A stretch of DNA of 64,000 nt from Geminocystis sp. NIES-3709 (lineage in GTDB: Bacteria > Cyanobacteriota > Cyanobacteriia > Cyanobacteriales > Cyanobacteriaceae), in assembly GCF_001548115.1 (NCBI RefSeq), contig NZ_AP014821.1, forward strand, positions 1,987,262-2,051,261, written 5' to 3'. The notes beneath the pieces are model-generated. The model did no database searches. It was not told where the DNA came from and was given only the letters and a program-made list of their open reading frames with translations. Shown here one piece after another: positions 1 to 7,967 of the stretch. The position numbers and the translations under genes are program-made. How positions within the stretch are numbered: position 1 is the stretch's first letter; every line of letters starts with the position of its first letter.

Positions 1-395
1 AAATAGTATTTAAGTCTAATTTATTATTTTAAAAAATGATTAATTTTTGAATAAACTTAAATAAATAGATAGATACTAACCATAAATCATTTATGATGAT
101 TTTGATTGTCTTCTCTAACCCTCTTTAAAATGATAAGAATGAACCTTTTATTCTCTTATAACTTCTATAGAAATACTATAATTTAAAATGTTATACTATT
201 AATTTGTTATCTTAAATTTATCTAGTTTAAATAGATCTTATTTCTAACCTAAAATCTATTTAACAGGCATATTCAGCATCATTCATGATAGGGTTTTAGA
301 TTTAAAATTTTTGATAAGTATTCTATGTAACAGTATCTTGACAATTCATTCGTTATGCTTAGGTATTAAAGATTCATAACATTGGTATTCTTAAA
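1..395. other. Gene-free AT-rich upstream region
   Basis: This stretch before the response regulator is very AT-rich and holds no gene that I can support. A TTGACA hexamer at 338-343 could be a -35 element for the downstream gene, but no good -10 hexamer follows at 17 bases. No repeat or RNA gene was recognised. Confidence 0.5.
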
Positions 396-1199
396 GTGAT
401 TTATATTTCTATCATCGAAGGTAATCCCCATTTACGATCGCTGTTAGGTTGGCATTTACAACAGGTGGGATATATTACCCATCAGTACGGTACTATTCAA
501 CAAGCTAGAAATAGTTTAGTGAATCAAATCCCGACTCTAGTAATATTAGACTCAGACTTACCTGACGGTGACGGTATCGATTTTTGTCAATGGTTATATC
601 AATCTCATCAGACATTAATTTTAATGTTGTCAGCAAAAATAAACGAGAAAGATGTGGTAAAGGGATTAAAAGCTGGAGCCGATGATTACTTAAAAAAACC
701 CTTTGGAATGCAAGAATTTTTGGCAAGAGTTGAATCTTTATTGAGACGTTTTCGAGTGAATAATGCCCCTTTAATTTTGGATTTTGGAGATTTAAAAATA
801 GATTTAGTTCAAAGGCGGGTAGAATTTCGACAGGAATTGATCGATCTCACCCCTCAAGAGTTTAGTTTATTATATGTCTTAAGTCAGGCTCAAGGTTCTC
901 CGTTAAGTCGTTCTGAATTATTGCGTAGAGCATGGCCTGAAGCGATCGAAAATCAAAGAACGATCGATACCCATGTGCTATCATTAAGAAAAAAAATTGA
1001 ACTTGATCCCCGTCAACCGAATCTAATCCAAACAGTGCGTAATGTCGGTTATCGTTTTAACTTAGAACTTTTACAACAAAAAAGTATTGAGTGTGATAAT
1101 AATTTTACTCAGAAAAATAATTTTTCCCAAAACGGCGATCACAATGGACAATATTTATCTAATAATAGAATAATCAAAGAAAAAATCAATGCATTTTAG
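396..1199 (+). CDS. OmpR/PhoB-family DNA-binding response regulator
   Basis: A two-component response regulator of 267 residues. Residues 1-120 form a receiver domain with a probable phosphoacceptor Asp52 (motif LDSDLPDGDG), Ser79 and the conserved Lys101 in LKKPF. Residues 125-222 form a winged-helix DNA-binding domain with the typical ending TVRNVGYRF. A polar Asn/Gln-rich tail of about 45 residues follows. The usual acidic pair near the N-terminus is reduced to Glu8 with Gly9 beside it, so phosphorylation may be atypical. The start is a GTG at 396, which fits the beginning of the receiver fold. The layout recalls cyanobacterial NblR-like regulators, but I cannot assign the target. No histidine kinase is adjacent, as is common in cyanobacteria. 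Family confident, role unknown. Confidence 0.9.
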   Translation: MIYISIIEGNPHLRSLLGWHLQQVGYITHQYGTIQQARNSLVNQIPTLVILDSDLPDGDGIDFCQWLYQSHQTLILMLSAKINEKDVVKGLKAGADDYLKKPFGMQEFLARVESLLRRFRVNNAPLILDFGDLKIDLVQRRVEFRQELIDLTPQEFSLLYVLSQAQGSPLSRSELLRRAWPEAIENQRTIDTHVLSLRKKIELDPRQPNLIQTVRNVGYRFNLELLQQKSIECDNNFTQKNNFSQNGDHNGQYLSNNRIIKEKINAF

Positions 1200-1361
1200 C
1201 TTATTAACTGACGTTACCCAAAGCAAAATATTTGACATTAAAGGTTTTAGGTTAATTTCTGACTGTTGTAATTCATTGATTTAATCTTGGTAAAATCCAT
1301 TTAGATTTTTTTAATCAATTCTTTTACCTAATTCCTTCTCAAGTATAATTAGTGACTATAA

Positions 1362-1979
1362 ATGTTCATTTTTAATAGTCCAATGAGTATAGGCGATCGT
1401 TTTAATCAATTTGTGGGTAAAACTAGATATGTAGTTTCGAGAATTTTTATCCATTTACAGGGTAATCAAATCGCACCCCTATTAGGAGTATTAAACCAAA
1501 ATGCCAGAATGGCGGTGGATGCCGATGGTGATATGGAAGTAATGGGAGAATGCCTAGTCAATACTTGTGAAGGAATATTACAGTATCGAACCTATTGGCA
1601 AAGTGCCTCTAATGAAGGGGATGTATTTTGGGATGAAGCTGATGCTGGAGATTTTGTTACAGATTTATTTACCGACTCCGCACAACGGTATCTTAGTCAA
1701 CCAGATTTAGAAGAAGTAGAGGAAAACGCACCTTTATCCTTACCCGTTACAGATAATATAATTGTTATGATCACAGTAGCCTTTGAAGGTGAAGTTCCGG
1801 AAATTGAAACCGATTTAGCTGATATGGAAGCCTTAACTGATGGACTGAAAGCTCTTATTAATCTTAACTACAAGAATAAATACAGAGCGATCGCCCTTCA
1901 TTTTTCCCCTGCTAGATTAGGAGAAAAACTTACATCTGATCAAATACTAATCAATTTTCCTGAATTAATTCCGCTATAA
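1362..1979 (+). CDS. DUF1517-like conserved cyanobacterial protein
   Basis: A soluble protein of 205 residues with no signal peptide. The C-terminal third (about residues 128-205) has the pattern of the DUF1517 family: a hydrophobic strand (IIVMITVAFEGEVP), a middle helix, and the ending LTSDQILINFPELIPL. The first half carries regularly spaced acidic residues around DADGDMEVMGECLVNTCEG. The function of this family is not known. ATG codons at 1362 and 1383 are both possible starts; the first is given. The lipoprotein gene 30 bases downstream on the same strand probably belongs to the same operon. Family resemblance is moderate; no biochemical role is claimed. Confidence 0.7.
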   Translation: MFIFNSPMSIGDRFNQFVGKTRYVVSRIFIHLQGNQIAPLLGVLNQNARMAVDADGDMEVMGECLVNTCEGILQYRTYWQSASNEGDVFWDEADAGDFVTDLFTDSAQRYLSQPDLEEVEENAPLSLPVTDNIIVMITVAFEGEVPEIETDLADMEALTDGLKALINLNYKNKYRAIALHFSPARLGEKLTSDQILINFPELIPL

Positions 1980-2009
1980 CAGTAACAAATTTAAAAAATA
2001 AAGCCAATA

Positions 2010-2894
2010 ATGTTTAAGTCAATTGTAGCCATTTTTTTGACCATAATGCTCAGTTTTGGAACTGTTGCTTGTGGTTCATCTAATAGTGTAAATACGAACA
2101 ATCCCACCACTTTTAATAATAATACTAGCACCATAAAAAATAACATTGCTAGTGGACAATATCCCGTACAACAAGCTACTTTCAATGATGTTGATGGCGA
2201 ATATACATTAATGTTATTAAATACTCCTGCAGGAAGTAGTCCTCTTTTTCGGACAACTAACCTACAAATGGCAAGGTTAACCGATGAAGAGATTAAAAAT
2301 GGACAACAAACCTTTGTCGAAATCAACGGAAATGAAGCTATAATGCACCTTACCGAAGATTTTCGTATTGAGTATGTACATAACGAAACGGAAACTGTTA
2401 CCAATCCAAATACAGGGCAACAAGAAACTGTCATCGTCAGACAACAATCCAGTTTCTGGAGTCCTTTTGCTGGAGCATTAGCAGGACAAGCATTAGGCAG
2501 TATGTTATTCAGACCTCAGTATTATGTACCACCAGTGTATCAATCAGGCGGTAATTTGACAGGTTTTGGCGGTTATGGTAGTAGTTATGATCAAGCAGTA
2601 CAAAGCTACCGTACTAATAATAATGCTATACCTCCTGTTGAAAAAAATCGTCAATCTGTGCGCACTACGGGAACAATAAAAAATAGTTCAGGCACTAGTA
2701 TTAATAAAGTTAATACTAATAGTACTAAAGGAACAGGATCTGGAGTAGGATCTAGTAACTTAAAAACTAGCGGTACATCAAGTAAAGCTAAACAACCTAG
2801 TAACAATAGTTTTGGTAGTAATAAGTCTAGTGGTGTTCGTCGCACTACACCTAGCAGAAGAAGCGGAAGTTTTGGCAGTCGTCGTCGCCGTTAA
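2010..2894 (+). CDS. Low-complexity lipoprotein, Ser/Asn/Gly-rich with arginine-rich C-terminus
   Basis: A predicted lipoprotein of 294 residues. It has a hydrophobic N-terminus ending in a lipobox-like GTVACG with Cys21, so it should be anchored to a membrane on the outer side. Residues 35-130 are a moderately conserved-looking region. A short hydrophobic stretch follows (SPFAGALAGQALGSMLF, about 151-167). The C-terminal half is built from Ser, Thr, Asn, Gly and Lys and ends in RRRR. The disordered, strongly basic tail suggests binding to an anionic partner such as peptidoglycan polymers, polysaccharide or nucleic acid, but that is inference. It follows the DUF1517-like gene by 30 bases. I do not recognise a named family. 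Confidence 0.7.
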   Translation: MFKSIVAIFLTIMLSFGTVACGSSNSVNTNNPTTFNNNTSTIKNNIASGQYPVQQATFNDVDGEYTLMLLNTPAGSSPLFRTTNLQMARLTDEEIKNGQQTFVEINGNEAIMHLTEDFRIEYVHNETETVTNPNTGQQETVIVRQQSSFWSPFAGALAGQALGSMLFRPQYYVPPVYQSGGNLTGFGGYGSSYDQAVQSYRTNNNAIPPVEKNRQSVRTTGTIKNSSGTSINKVNTNSTKGTGSGVGSSNLKTSGTSSKAKQPSNNSFGSNKSSGVRRTTPSRRSGSFGSRRRR

Positions 2895-3197
2895 TTAACC
2901 TCAGTTCGATACAAGATTTATTGGTAAGAGCAAGGCATTAGGTATTCGTTGTTAGGTATTAGGTTAAATAATTGAGGAAAAACTATTAACAATTTATTTT
3001 ACTTGGATTAATTTCATTAAATAATTCAATCAGATTTGGTTAGATAAATCTAAAACCCTTTCCGAAGCCTAAAACTTACCTAAATCAAAGATTTTTGCGT
3101 CGAACTCAGGTTGAATTAAGATAACATTAGGGTGGGTATTACCCACCATACCCATCACTACAAAAGTTTATTAACTTAATTTTGAGGTAAATAAATT
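2895..3197. repeat. Spacer with degenerate TTAGGTATT direct repeats
   Basis: A gene-free spacer of about 300 bases. TTAGGTATT occurs at 2938-2946 and again at 2952-2960, a 14-base period, followed by AGGTT. The same word pair (TTAGGTATTAGGT) recurs at 19144-19156. Further on, the spacer has a short run GGTGGGTATTACCCACC near 3131-3147 that can form a hairpin and may act as a terminator-like or regulatory stem. Otherwise nothing is recognised. Confidence 0.5.
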
Positions 3198-3451
3198 ATG
3201 GTTTTATTAAACACAAAACCTGAGATAGAAACAATACAAAAAACTTATTCTTTAGAGGAATATTATAGTTTAGAAGAAAATAGCGAATTTAGACATGAAT
3301 ATCATAACGGAGAAATTCAAGAAATGACAGGAGGAACTATTAACCATAATCAAATTATTATTAACTTTATTTTTGCCTTAAGATTAGCTCTAAAAAATAA
3401 TTCCAATTATAAAGTTTTTAGTAGTGATTTACGTTTATATATTCCTGAATA

Positions 3452-4640
3452 AGCTAAGACGCATTGATTTGGTATATAATTTAAGTCAGAAAAGATAAAA
3501 CTTAGGTGTGATTTATGCCTTCTAAAAATTTTTTGTCAGAGGAAGAAAGAAAGTATCTACAAGATGCTTTAAAAATAGAAAAGAGATCGGAAGTCAGGGA
3601 AAGAATTTTAATATTTTTATTAGAGAATGATGGTAAAAATTATCAAGAAATAGCAGTTTTTTTGGGTTGTTCCCCCAAAACGGTGGCTTACTGGGCAGTT
3701 CATGGTAATCCTAATAATGTAGATTCATTGCAAGATAAAAGAAGAAAAGGAAACCAAACAAAAGCAACGGATAAATATATTGAAAGATTATTAGAAGTAG
3801 TTGATAAAAATCCTGAAGATTTTGGATATGATTTTGGTCGATGGACGGGGCAAAGATTATCAGAACATTTGGAAAAAGAAACAGGAATTAAATTAAGCAA
3901 ATCACAAGTAGTGAGGATATTAAAAAGAAAAAAGTATAGTTATATTTGGGGAAAATATAGTTTAGAAGACAAACAAAATCAAGAACAAAGAAAAGCATTT
4001 AAAGAAAAATTAGAACATTACATAGAAATAGGTAAAGAGAATCCTGAGTTAGTTCAAGTATGGTTTTGGGATGAGTGTGGTTTTATTTTAAGGGTGATAA
4101 GAAGAAAAACATGGACGAAAAAAGGAAAAAGAAAAAAGGTGAAGGGAGAAAGAAGAAGAGGAAGAGTAAATATCATGGGAGGAATAAGATATTCGGATAA
4201 AAAAAGAAGATGTTTTGTAATAAAAAAAGGTGATTCAGAAACGTTTTGTGAACAATTAAAAAAGTTATGGGAAGAAATAAAAAATGAATGGGTAAGTAAG
4301 GGAAATGATGAAAAAGATTTTAAAGAATGTGGTCCGAAAATAATCATAATATTAGACAACGCAAGTTTCCATAAAAAAAAGGAAATAGTAGAAAAAATAG
4401 AAAAAAATCTACCGAATATAAGACTAGAATATTTACCGGTATATAGTCCAGATTATAACTTAATAGAATTAGTGTGGAATTCGGCAAAGGAATATATAGC
4501 TTATAGAAACTTTGAAAATAAAGAACAGCTAGAAAAAACAGTAAATTACTTATTAAATGAAGGAGGTTTAGTAATTAATTGGAGTAAAAAATTTAAGAAT
4601 AAGGGTGAATTAATCAATGTAAGTTAAATGCGTCTTAGCT
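3452..4640 (+). mobile_element. Complete IS630-family insertion sequence with TA target duplication
   Basis: The element is 1,189 bases long and bounded by perfect 14-base inverted repeats, AGCTAAGACGCATT at 3452-3465 and its complement at 4627-4640. It is flanked by TA at 3450-3451 and 4641-4642, the dinucleotide duplicated by IS630/mariner-type transposition. It carries one transposase gene filling most of its length. It sits inside a Uma2 gene and its exact removal restores that frame. Ends are certain from the sequence; family comes from the transposase. Confidence 0.95.
3515..4627 (+). CDS. IS630-family DDE transposase
   Basis: A full-length transposase of 370 residues. The first 140 residues contain helix-turn-helix segments (NYQEIAVFLGCSPKTVAYW and LSKSQVVRILKRKKYSY). 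The catalytic DDE domain has its first Asp in VWFWDECGF, the second in IIILDNASFH and the Glu in SPDYNLIELVWNSAKEY, the arrangement seen in IS630 enzymes. Codon usage is very AT-rich and Lys-rich. The stop TAA overlaps the right inverted repeat by one base. No frameshift or truncation is visible, so the element looks functional, unlike IS630 copies that need a programmed frameshift. Confidence 0.95.
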   Translation: MPSKNFLSEEERKYLQDALKIEKRSEVRERILIFLLENDGKNYQEIAVFLGCSPKTVAYWAVHGNPNNVDSLQDKRRKGNQTKATDKYIERLLEVVDKNPEDFGYDFGRWTGQRLSEHLEKETGIKLSKSQVVRILKRKKYSYIWGKYSLEDKQNQEQRKAFKEKLEHYIEIGKENPELVQVWFWDECGFILRVIRRKTWTKKGKRKKVKGERRRGRVNIMGGIRYSDKKRRCFVIKKGDSETFCEQLKKLWEEIKNEWVSKGNDEKDFKECGPKIIIILDNASFHKKKEIVEKIEKNLPNIRLEYLPVYSPDYNLIELVWNSAKEYIAYRNFENKEQLEKTVNYLLNEGGLVINWSKKFKNKGELINVS

Positions 4641-5017
4641 TATAAAAAAGCTACTTATCCTGATATTATGGTAATTGAAGGAGAAATAATGTTAAATAAT
4701 AATCGTAAAGATGAAGTATTAAATCCTTGTTTAATTGTCGAAGTTTTATCTCCTTCTACAGCAAATTATGACAGAAAAGATAAATTCTATTATTATCGTT
4801 CTATTCCTACTTTAAAACAGTATTTATTAATTAATCAATCAGATTATGCGATCGAAAACTATGTTAAAAGAGGAGAAAATCAATGGTTATTTCAAGAAAA
4901 TAGTGGACAAGATACCCTCGTTGATTTATCATCGATCGAGCTATGTTTTCCTATCTTAGATTTATATACTGATGTCAGTTTTTAAAGATAATTAAAAAAA
5001 TTTTAAATTATTAATTT

Positions 5018-5263
5018 ATGATTGAAAATCCACAATTTTTAACAGAAAATGAATCGATCGAAGTAGAAAAAGCCTTACTTACTACCTCAGAAAAATTTTT
5101 AACTCGCCTCACTATTTCTTCTTTTAAATTGCTACAAATTATAGCCCAAGATTTAGGAGTTTCATTGCAAGATTTAACTTCAGAAGAAATTATTAAATGG
5201 ATGGAAAAAGATAGTAAAATTAGACAAGAAAAAGGAAAAGATGAAGCCGTACTTAAATGGTAA
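5018..5263 (+). CDS. Small hypothetical protein beside Uma2 remnant
   Basis: An 81-residue soluble, mostly helical protein, rich in Glu, Lys and Leu, with no signal peptide or membrane segment. The middle (FKLLQIIAQDLGVSLQDLTSEEIIKWMEK) looks like a compact helical bundle. It starts 32 bases after the end of the interrupted Uma2 gene on the same strand and ends just before the convergent pstB. I do not recognise a family. It may have been co-transcribed with the Uma2 gene before the insertion. Confidence 0.5.
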   Translation: MIENPQFLTENESIEVEKALLTTSEKFLTRLTISSFKLLQIIAQDLGVSLQDLTSEEIIKWMEKDSKIRQEKGKDEAVLKW

Positions 5264-5279
5264 AAAGTTTTCGTTTTAA

Positions 5280-6068
5280 CTATCTCATCATTATTCCCCC
5301 AGAAGTATAAGCTAAGGTTTCTTGATTTTCAGGATTAAGAAAGATCTTTTCAACACTATTTTGTTCTACTATAAACCCTGTTTTTTCTCCTCGATCGTTT
5401 TCTCTTATATCCATGTAAATTACTTCATCACAAACCCTTGCAATTTGTTTGAGATCGTGAGTAGTCATAATGATGGTATAATCTTTTTTAAGGTGATATA
5501 ACAAGTTTTCAATCTCCAGAGTAGAAATGGGATCTAAAGCAGAGCAAGGCTCATCTAGTAGTATAATCTCTGGTTGAATTGCGATCGCTCTTGCTAAACA
5601 AAGACGTTGTTTTTGCCCACCAGAAAGAATCATAGCGTTTTTATGAAGATGATTTTTTACCTCATCCCATAACCCCACCTTCATTAAAGAATCTTCGACT
5701 AAATCATCAATATTTTTCTTATAACCGTTAGCTTTTAAAGCCATAGAAATATTTTTGTAAATAGAAGTAGGAAAAGGTGCAGGTTGTTGAAATAGCATTC
5801 CAACAATTCGACGTAACTGTACTAAATTAACATCAGGATCATAAATATTTTGATCTTTGAACAAGATATTTCCCTTAATTTTCATGCCATCAATAAAGTC
5901 ATTAAGACGGTTAAAACATCTTAAAAGTGTACTTTTTCCACAACCCGATCGACCCATAATACCAGTAATTTGTTGAGGTTTTATATCTAAAAATACTCCA
6001 GCAATAATAGAAGTTTCTTGATAAAAAACAGCTAAATTTTCTACTTTAATAATGTTGTCATTAGTCAT
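5280..6068 (-). CDS. pstB: Phosphate ABC transporter ATP-binding protein PstB
   Basis: The ATPase subunit of the high-affinity phosphate importer, 262 residues, the usual length. Walker A is GRSGCGKST at residues 39-47, the Q-loop is in MLFQQPAPFP, the ABC signature LSGGQKQR is at 148-155, Walker B ILLDEP is at about 169-174, and the H-loop His204 is in MTTHDL. The segment FNRLNDFIDGMKIKG is typical of PstB. It lies 15 bases downstream of the fused permease gene in the same orientation, the last gene of a leftward phosphate operon. It should act at the cytoplasmic face of the fused PstCA protein. Confidence 0.96.
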   Translation of the reverse strand: MTNDNIIKVENLAVFYQETSIIAGVFLDIKPQQITGIMGRSGCGKSTLLRCFNRLNDFIDGMKIKGNILFKDQNIYDPDVNLVQLRRIVGMLFQQPAPFPTSIYKNISMALKANGYKKNIDDLVEDSLMKVGLWDEVKNHLHKNAMILSGGQKQRLCLARAIAIQPEIILLDEPCSALDPISTLEIENLLYHLKKDYTIIMTTHDLKQIARVCDEVIYMDIRENDRGEKTGFIVEQNSVEKIFLNPENQETLAYTSGGIMMR

Positions 6069-6083
6069 AAATTACTCCTAAAA

Positions 6084-7967
6084 TTAACTATAAGATTTAG
6101 AGAAAAATTCCCTAATTGATAATGAAATTAAATTGAGAATTAATAACATCACCACCAAAACAATAATGGCGGCGGCGGCTAAAGATTGAACTTCCGCCTT
6201 TGGATTTTGTAACCAATAGAATATTTGTACTGGTAAAGTGGTATAACTACTGGTTAAGCCTTCCCATGATAAGGGGGGTAAAAACCTTACGGAAGCCTTG
6301 GCACCAACTCCAATTAAAGCGGCAGTTTCTGCTAAAGCACGAACTTGAGCAATTAATACCCCAGTTATAATACTTGGTAATGCAGAAGGAATAATTAATT
6401 GTTGTAATACTTGTTCTTTGGTCATCCCTACAGCATAACCTCCATTGCGCAGGGTTTTCCCTGTACTTTTTAAAGCAGTACGACAGGTAATAATCAGAGT
6501 AGGCAAAGTCATTAAGGTTAAAACTAACGCACCAGAAAGAATACTATAACCCCCTGTTATTGGTTTAAGAAGACGTACAAAAATCTCTAAGCCGAGTAAG
6601 CCGTAAATAATGGAAGGAATAGCGGCTAAATTGGCAATACTAACTTCTAAAAATCCATTTAAGGCGTTATTTTTGCGATATTCTTCCAAATAAATAGCAC
6701 TTCCTACCCCTAAAGGAATCACCATCATTAAGCTAAGTACAAATAGCCAGACACTTCCCACTAACCCTGCTAAAATACCTGATTCTTCCACTCTACGAGA
6801 AGAAAAACTGGTTATAAATGTCCAATTAAGACGATTTAAGCCTGTTTCTCCTAAATCCCATAGTAAAATAACTAAAAATATAACTCCAACGGTAGAAGCA
6901 AAAAATCCAAAAAATTGTAATATTTTATCTGGTAAAACTCTATTTAGGGGAAGATGATTATTAAGTTTAATATTTTCTCTTTTTGATGATGATAAATAGT
7001 AACTTTTTTCTGATAACTTATTATTATTAGATAATAGTATTTCTTTTTGGATTTTACTGTGATTATTATTTGATTTTGATTCTTTGTTTTGTAACCAGTA
7101 ACTAAAAGTATTGAGAAGAAATGTAGCTAGAAATAGGATAAATCCCACGGTAAAAATTGTTTTGAACATAAGAGAATCAAATTCCACTGTTCCTAAACTT
7201 ACCCTAATAATAAAGGATGTTATGGTTTCGATCGGTTCAAAAGGATTTAAAGTTAAATTTGGTTTTTGTCCTGATGCGATCGCCACAATCATTGTTTCTC
7301 CTACGGCTACAGAAGTAGCGAGGGTGATAGCCGATAAAATTTTTGGTGAGATAGCAGGTAAAAGAATTAAACGAATAACCTCTTGTTTCGTCAACGCCAA
7401 GGCATAACCAGAGTTGCGTAATTCTGAGGAGAGAGAAAGTAAGGCATCTTCCGTAAGAGAAGCAATAATGGGAATAATCAAAATTCCGATACATACACCT
7501 GCACTTAAAGCATTAAAACCCCCAAGAGAAGGAAAAAAATGACTTTGCAAAAAAGGAGTTAATAATAAAAGAGCAAAATAGCCATAAACTACCCCCGGAA
7601 TACCATTTAAAGATTCCAAAGATATTTTAAAAATTTTTCTCCATTTATTGGGAGAATATTCCGCTAAATAAATACCTGCTAAAATTCCTAAAGGAATCGC
7701 CACAATTAAGGCAATTATAGTTACTAAAAAAGTTCCAGATAATAAAACAATAATCCCAAATTGAGCATCACTAAAATTAGGAGTCCATTCTTTACTTGTG
7801 AAAAAATCAAAAATAGAAACTTCTTGAAAAAATCCCCAAGTTTGAGTTACAAAAATACTAAAAATACCGAAGGTAATGATAATCGGAATAAACCCTAAAA
7901 TTGTAAAGCAAACTTCTTGCCATGATTTACGACGATGAGTTAAATTAAAAGATGATAATTTATACAT
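6084..7967 (-). CDS. Fused phosphate permease: PstC and PstA domains in one protein
   Basis: A 627-residue membrane protein holding both permease subunits of the Pst phosphate importer, which are normally separate proteins of about 300 residues each. Residues 1-292 match PstC, with the permease loop at about 181-208 (SSELRNSGYALALTKQEV) and the segment ESLNGIPGVVYGYFALL. Residues 293-345 are a polar Asn/Ser/Lys-rich linker. Residues 346-627 match PstA, with a second loop at about 500-530 (KTLRNGGYAVGMTKEQV) and AEVQSLAAAAIIVLVV near the end. Each half has about six membrane spans. The reading frame is continuous through the linker and no internal start or stop is evident. The ATG overlaps the stop of the upstream CBS/MCP-like gene by 8 bases, indicating translational coupling; pstB follows 15 bases later. 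Confidence 0.95.
   Translation of the reverse strand: MYKLSSFNLTHRRKSWQEVCFTILGFIPIIITFGIFSIFVTQTWGFFQEVSIFDFFTSKEWTPNFSDAQFGIIVLLSGTFLVTIIALIVAIPLGILAGIYLAEYSPNKWRKIFKISLESLNGIPGVVYGYFALLLLTPFLQSHFFPSLGGFNALSAGVCIGILIIPIIASLTEDALLSLSSELRNSGYALALTKQEVIRLILLPAISPKILSAITLATSVAVGETMIVAIASGQKPNLTLNPFEPIETITSFIIRVSLGTVEFDSLMFKTIFTVGFILFLATFLLNTFSYWLQNKESKSNNNHSKIQKEILLSNNNKLSEKSYYLSSSKRENIKLNNHLPLNRVLPDKILQFFGFFASTVGVIFLVILLWDLGETGLNRLNWTFITSFSSRRVEESGILAGLVGSVWLFVLSLMMVIPLGVGSAIYLEEYRKNNALNGFLEVSIANLAAIPSIIYGLLGLEIFVRLLKPITGGYSILSGALVLTLMTLPTLIITCRTALKSTGKTLRNGGYAVGMTKEQVLQQLIIPSALPSIITGVLIAQVRALAETAALIGVGAKASVRFLPPLSWEGLTSSYTTLPVQIFYWLQNPKAEVQSLAAAAIIVLVVMLLILNLISLSIREFFSKSYS

Larger units (their letters stand above)
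3198..4985 (+). pseudogene. Uma2-family nuclease-like gene interrupted by IS630-type element
   Basis: The N-terminal part (84 codons from the ATG at 3198) stops at the insertion, where an element-derived TAA ends the frame at 3450-3452. The C-terminal part resumes after 4642. If the element and one TA copy are removed, codons join as GAA-TAT-AAA-AAA and the frame runs to the stop at 4983-4985, giving one uninterrupted protein of about 190 residues. The rejoined protein has Uma2/PD-(D/E)XK-like features: YPDIMVIEG (acidic site) and NPCLIVEVLSPST (acidic site with strand), then KFYYYRSIPTLKQYLLI. An internal ATG at 4668 could express the C-terminal 105 residues, but these lack the start of the fold. 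The gene is therefore inactivated in this strain, apparently recently because no other damage is visible. Confidence 0.9.

Noticed and set aside
1991-2434. 147-codon minus-strand frame opposite the lipoprotein gene
   Set aside because: It is antisense to a gene with a clear lipobox and operon position; the translation is a Leu/Val-rich shadow without family resemblance.
7111-7407. 98-codon plus-strand frame inside the fused permease gene
   Set aside because: It is antisense to the conserved PstC permease loop and shows no independent features.
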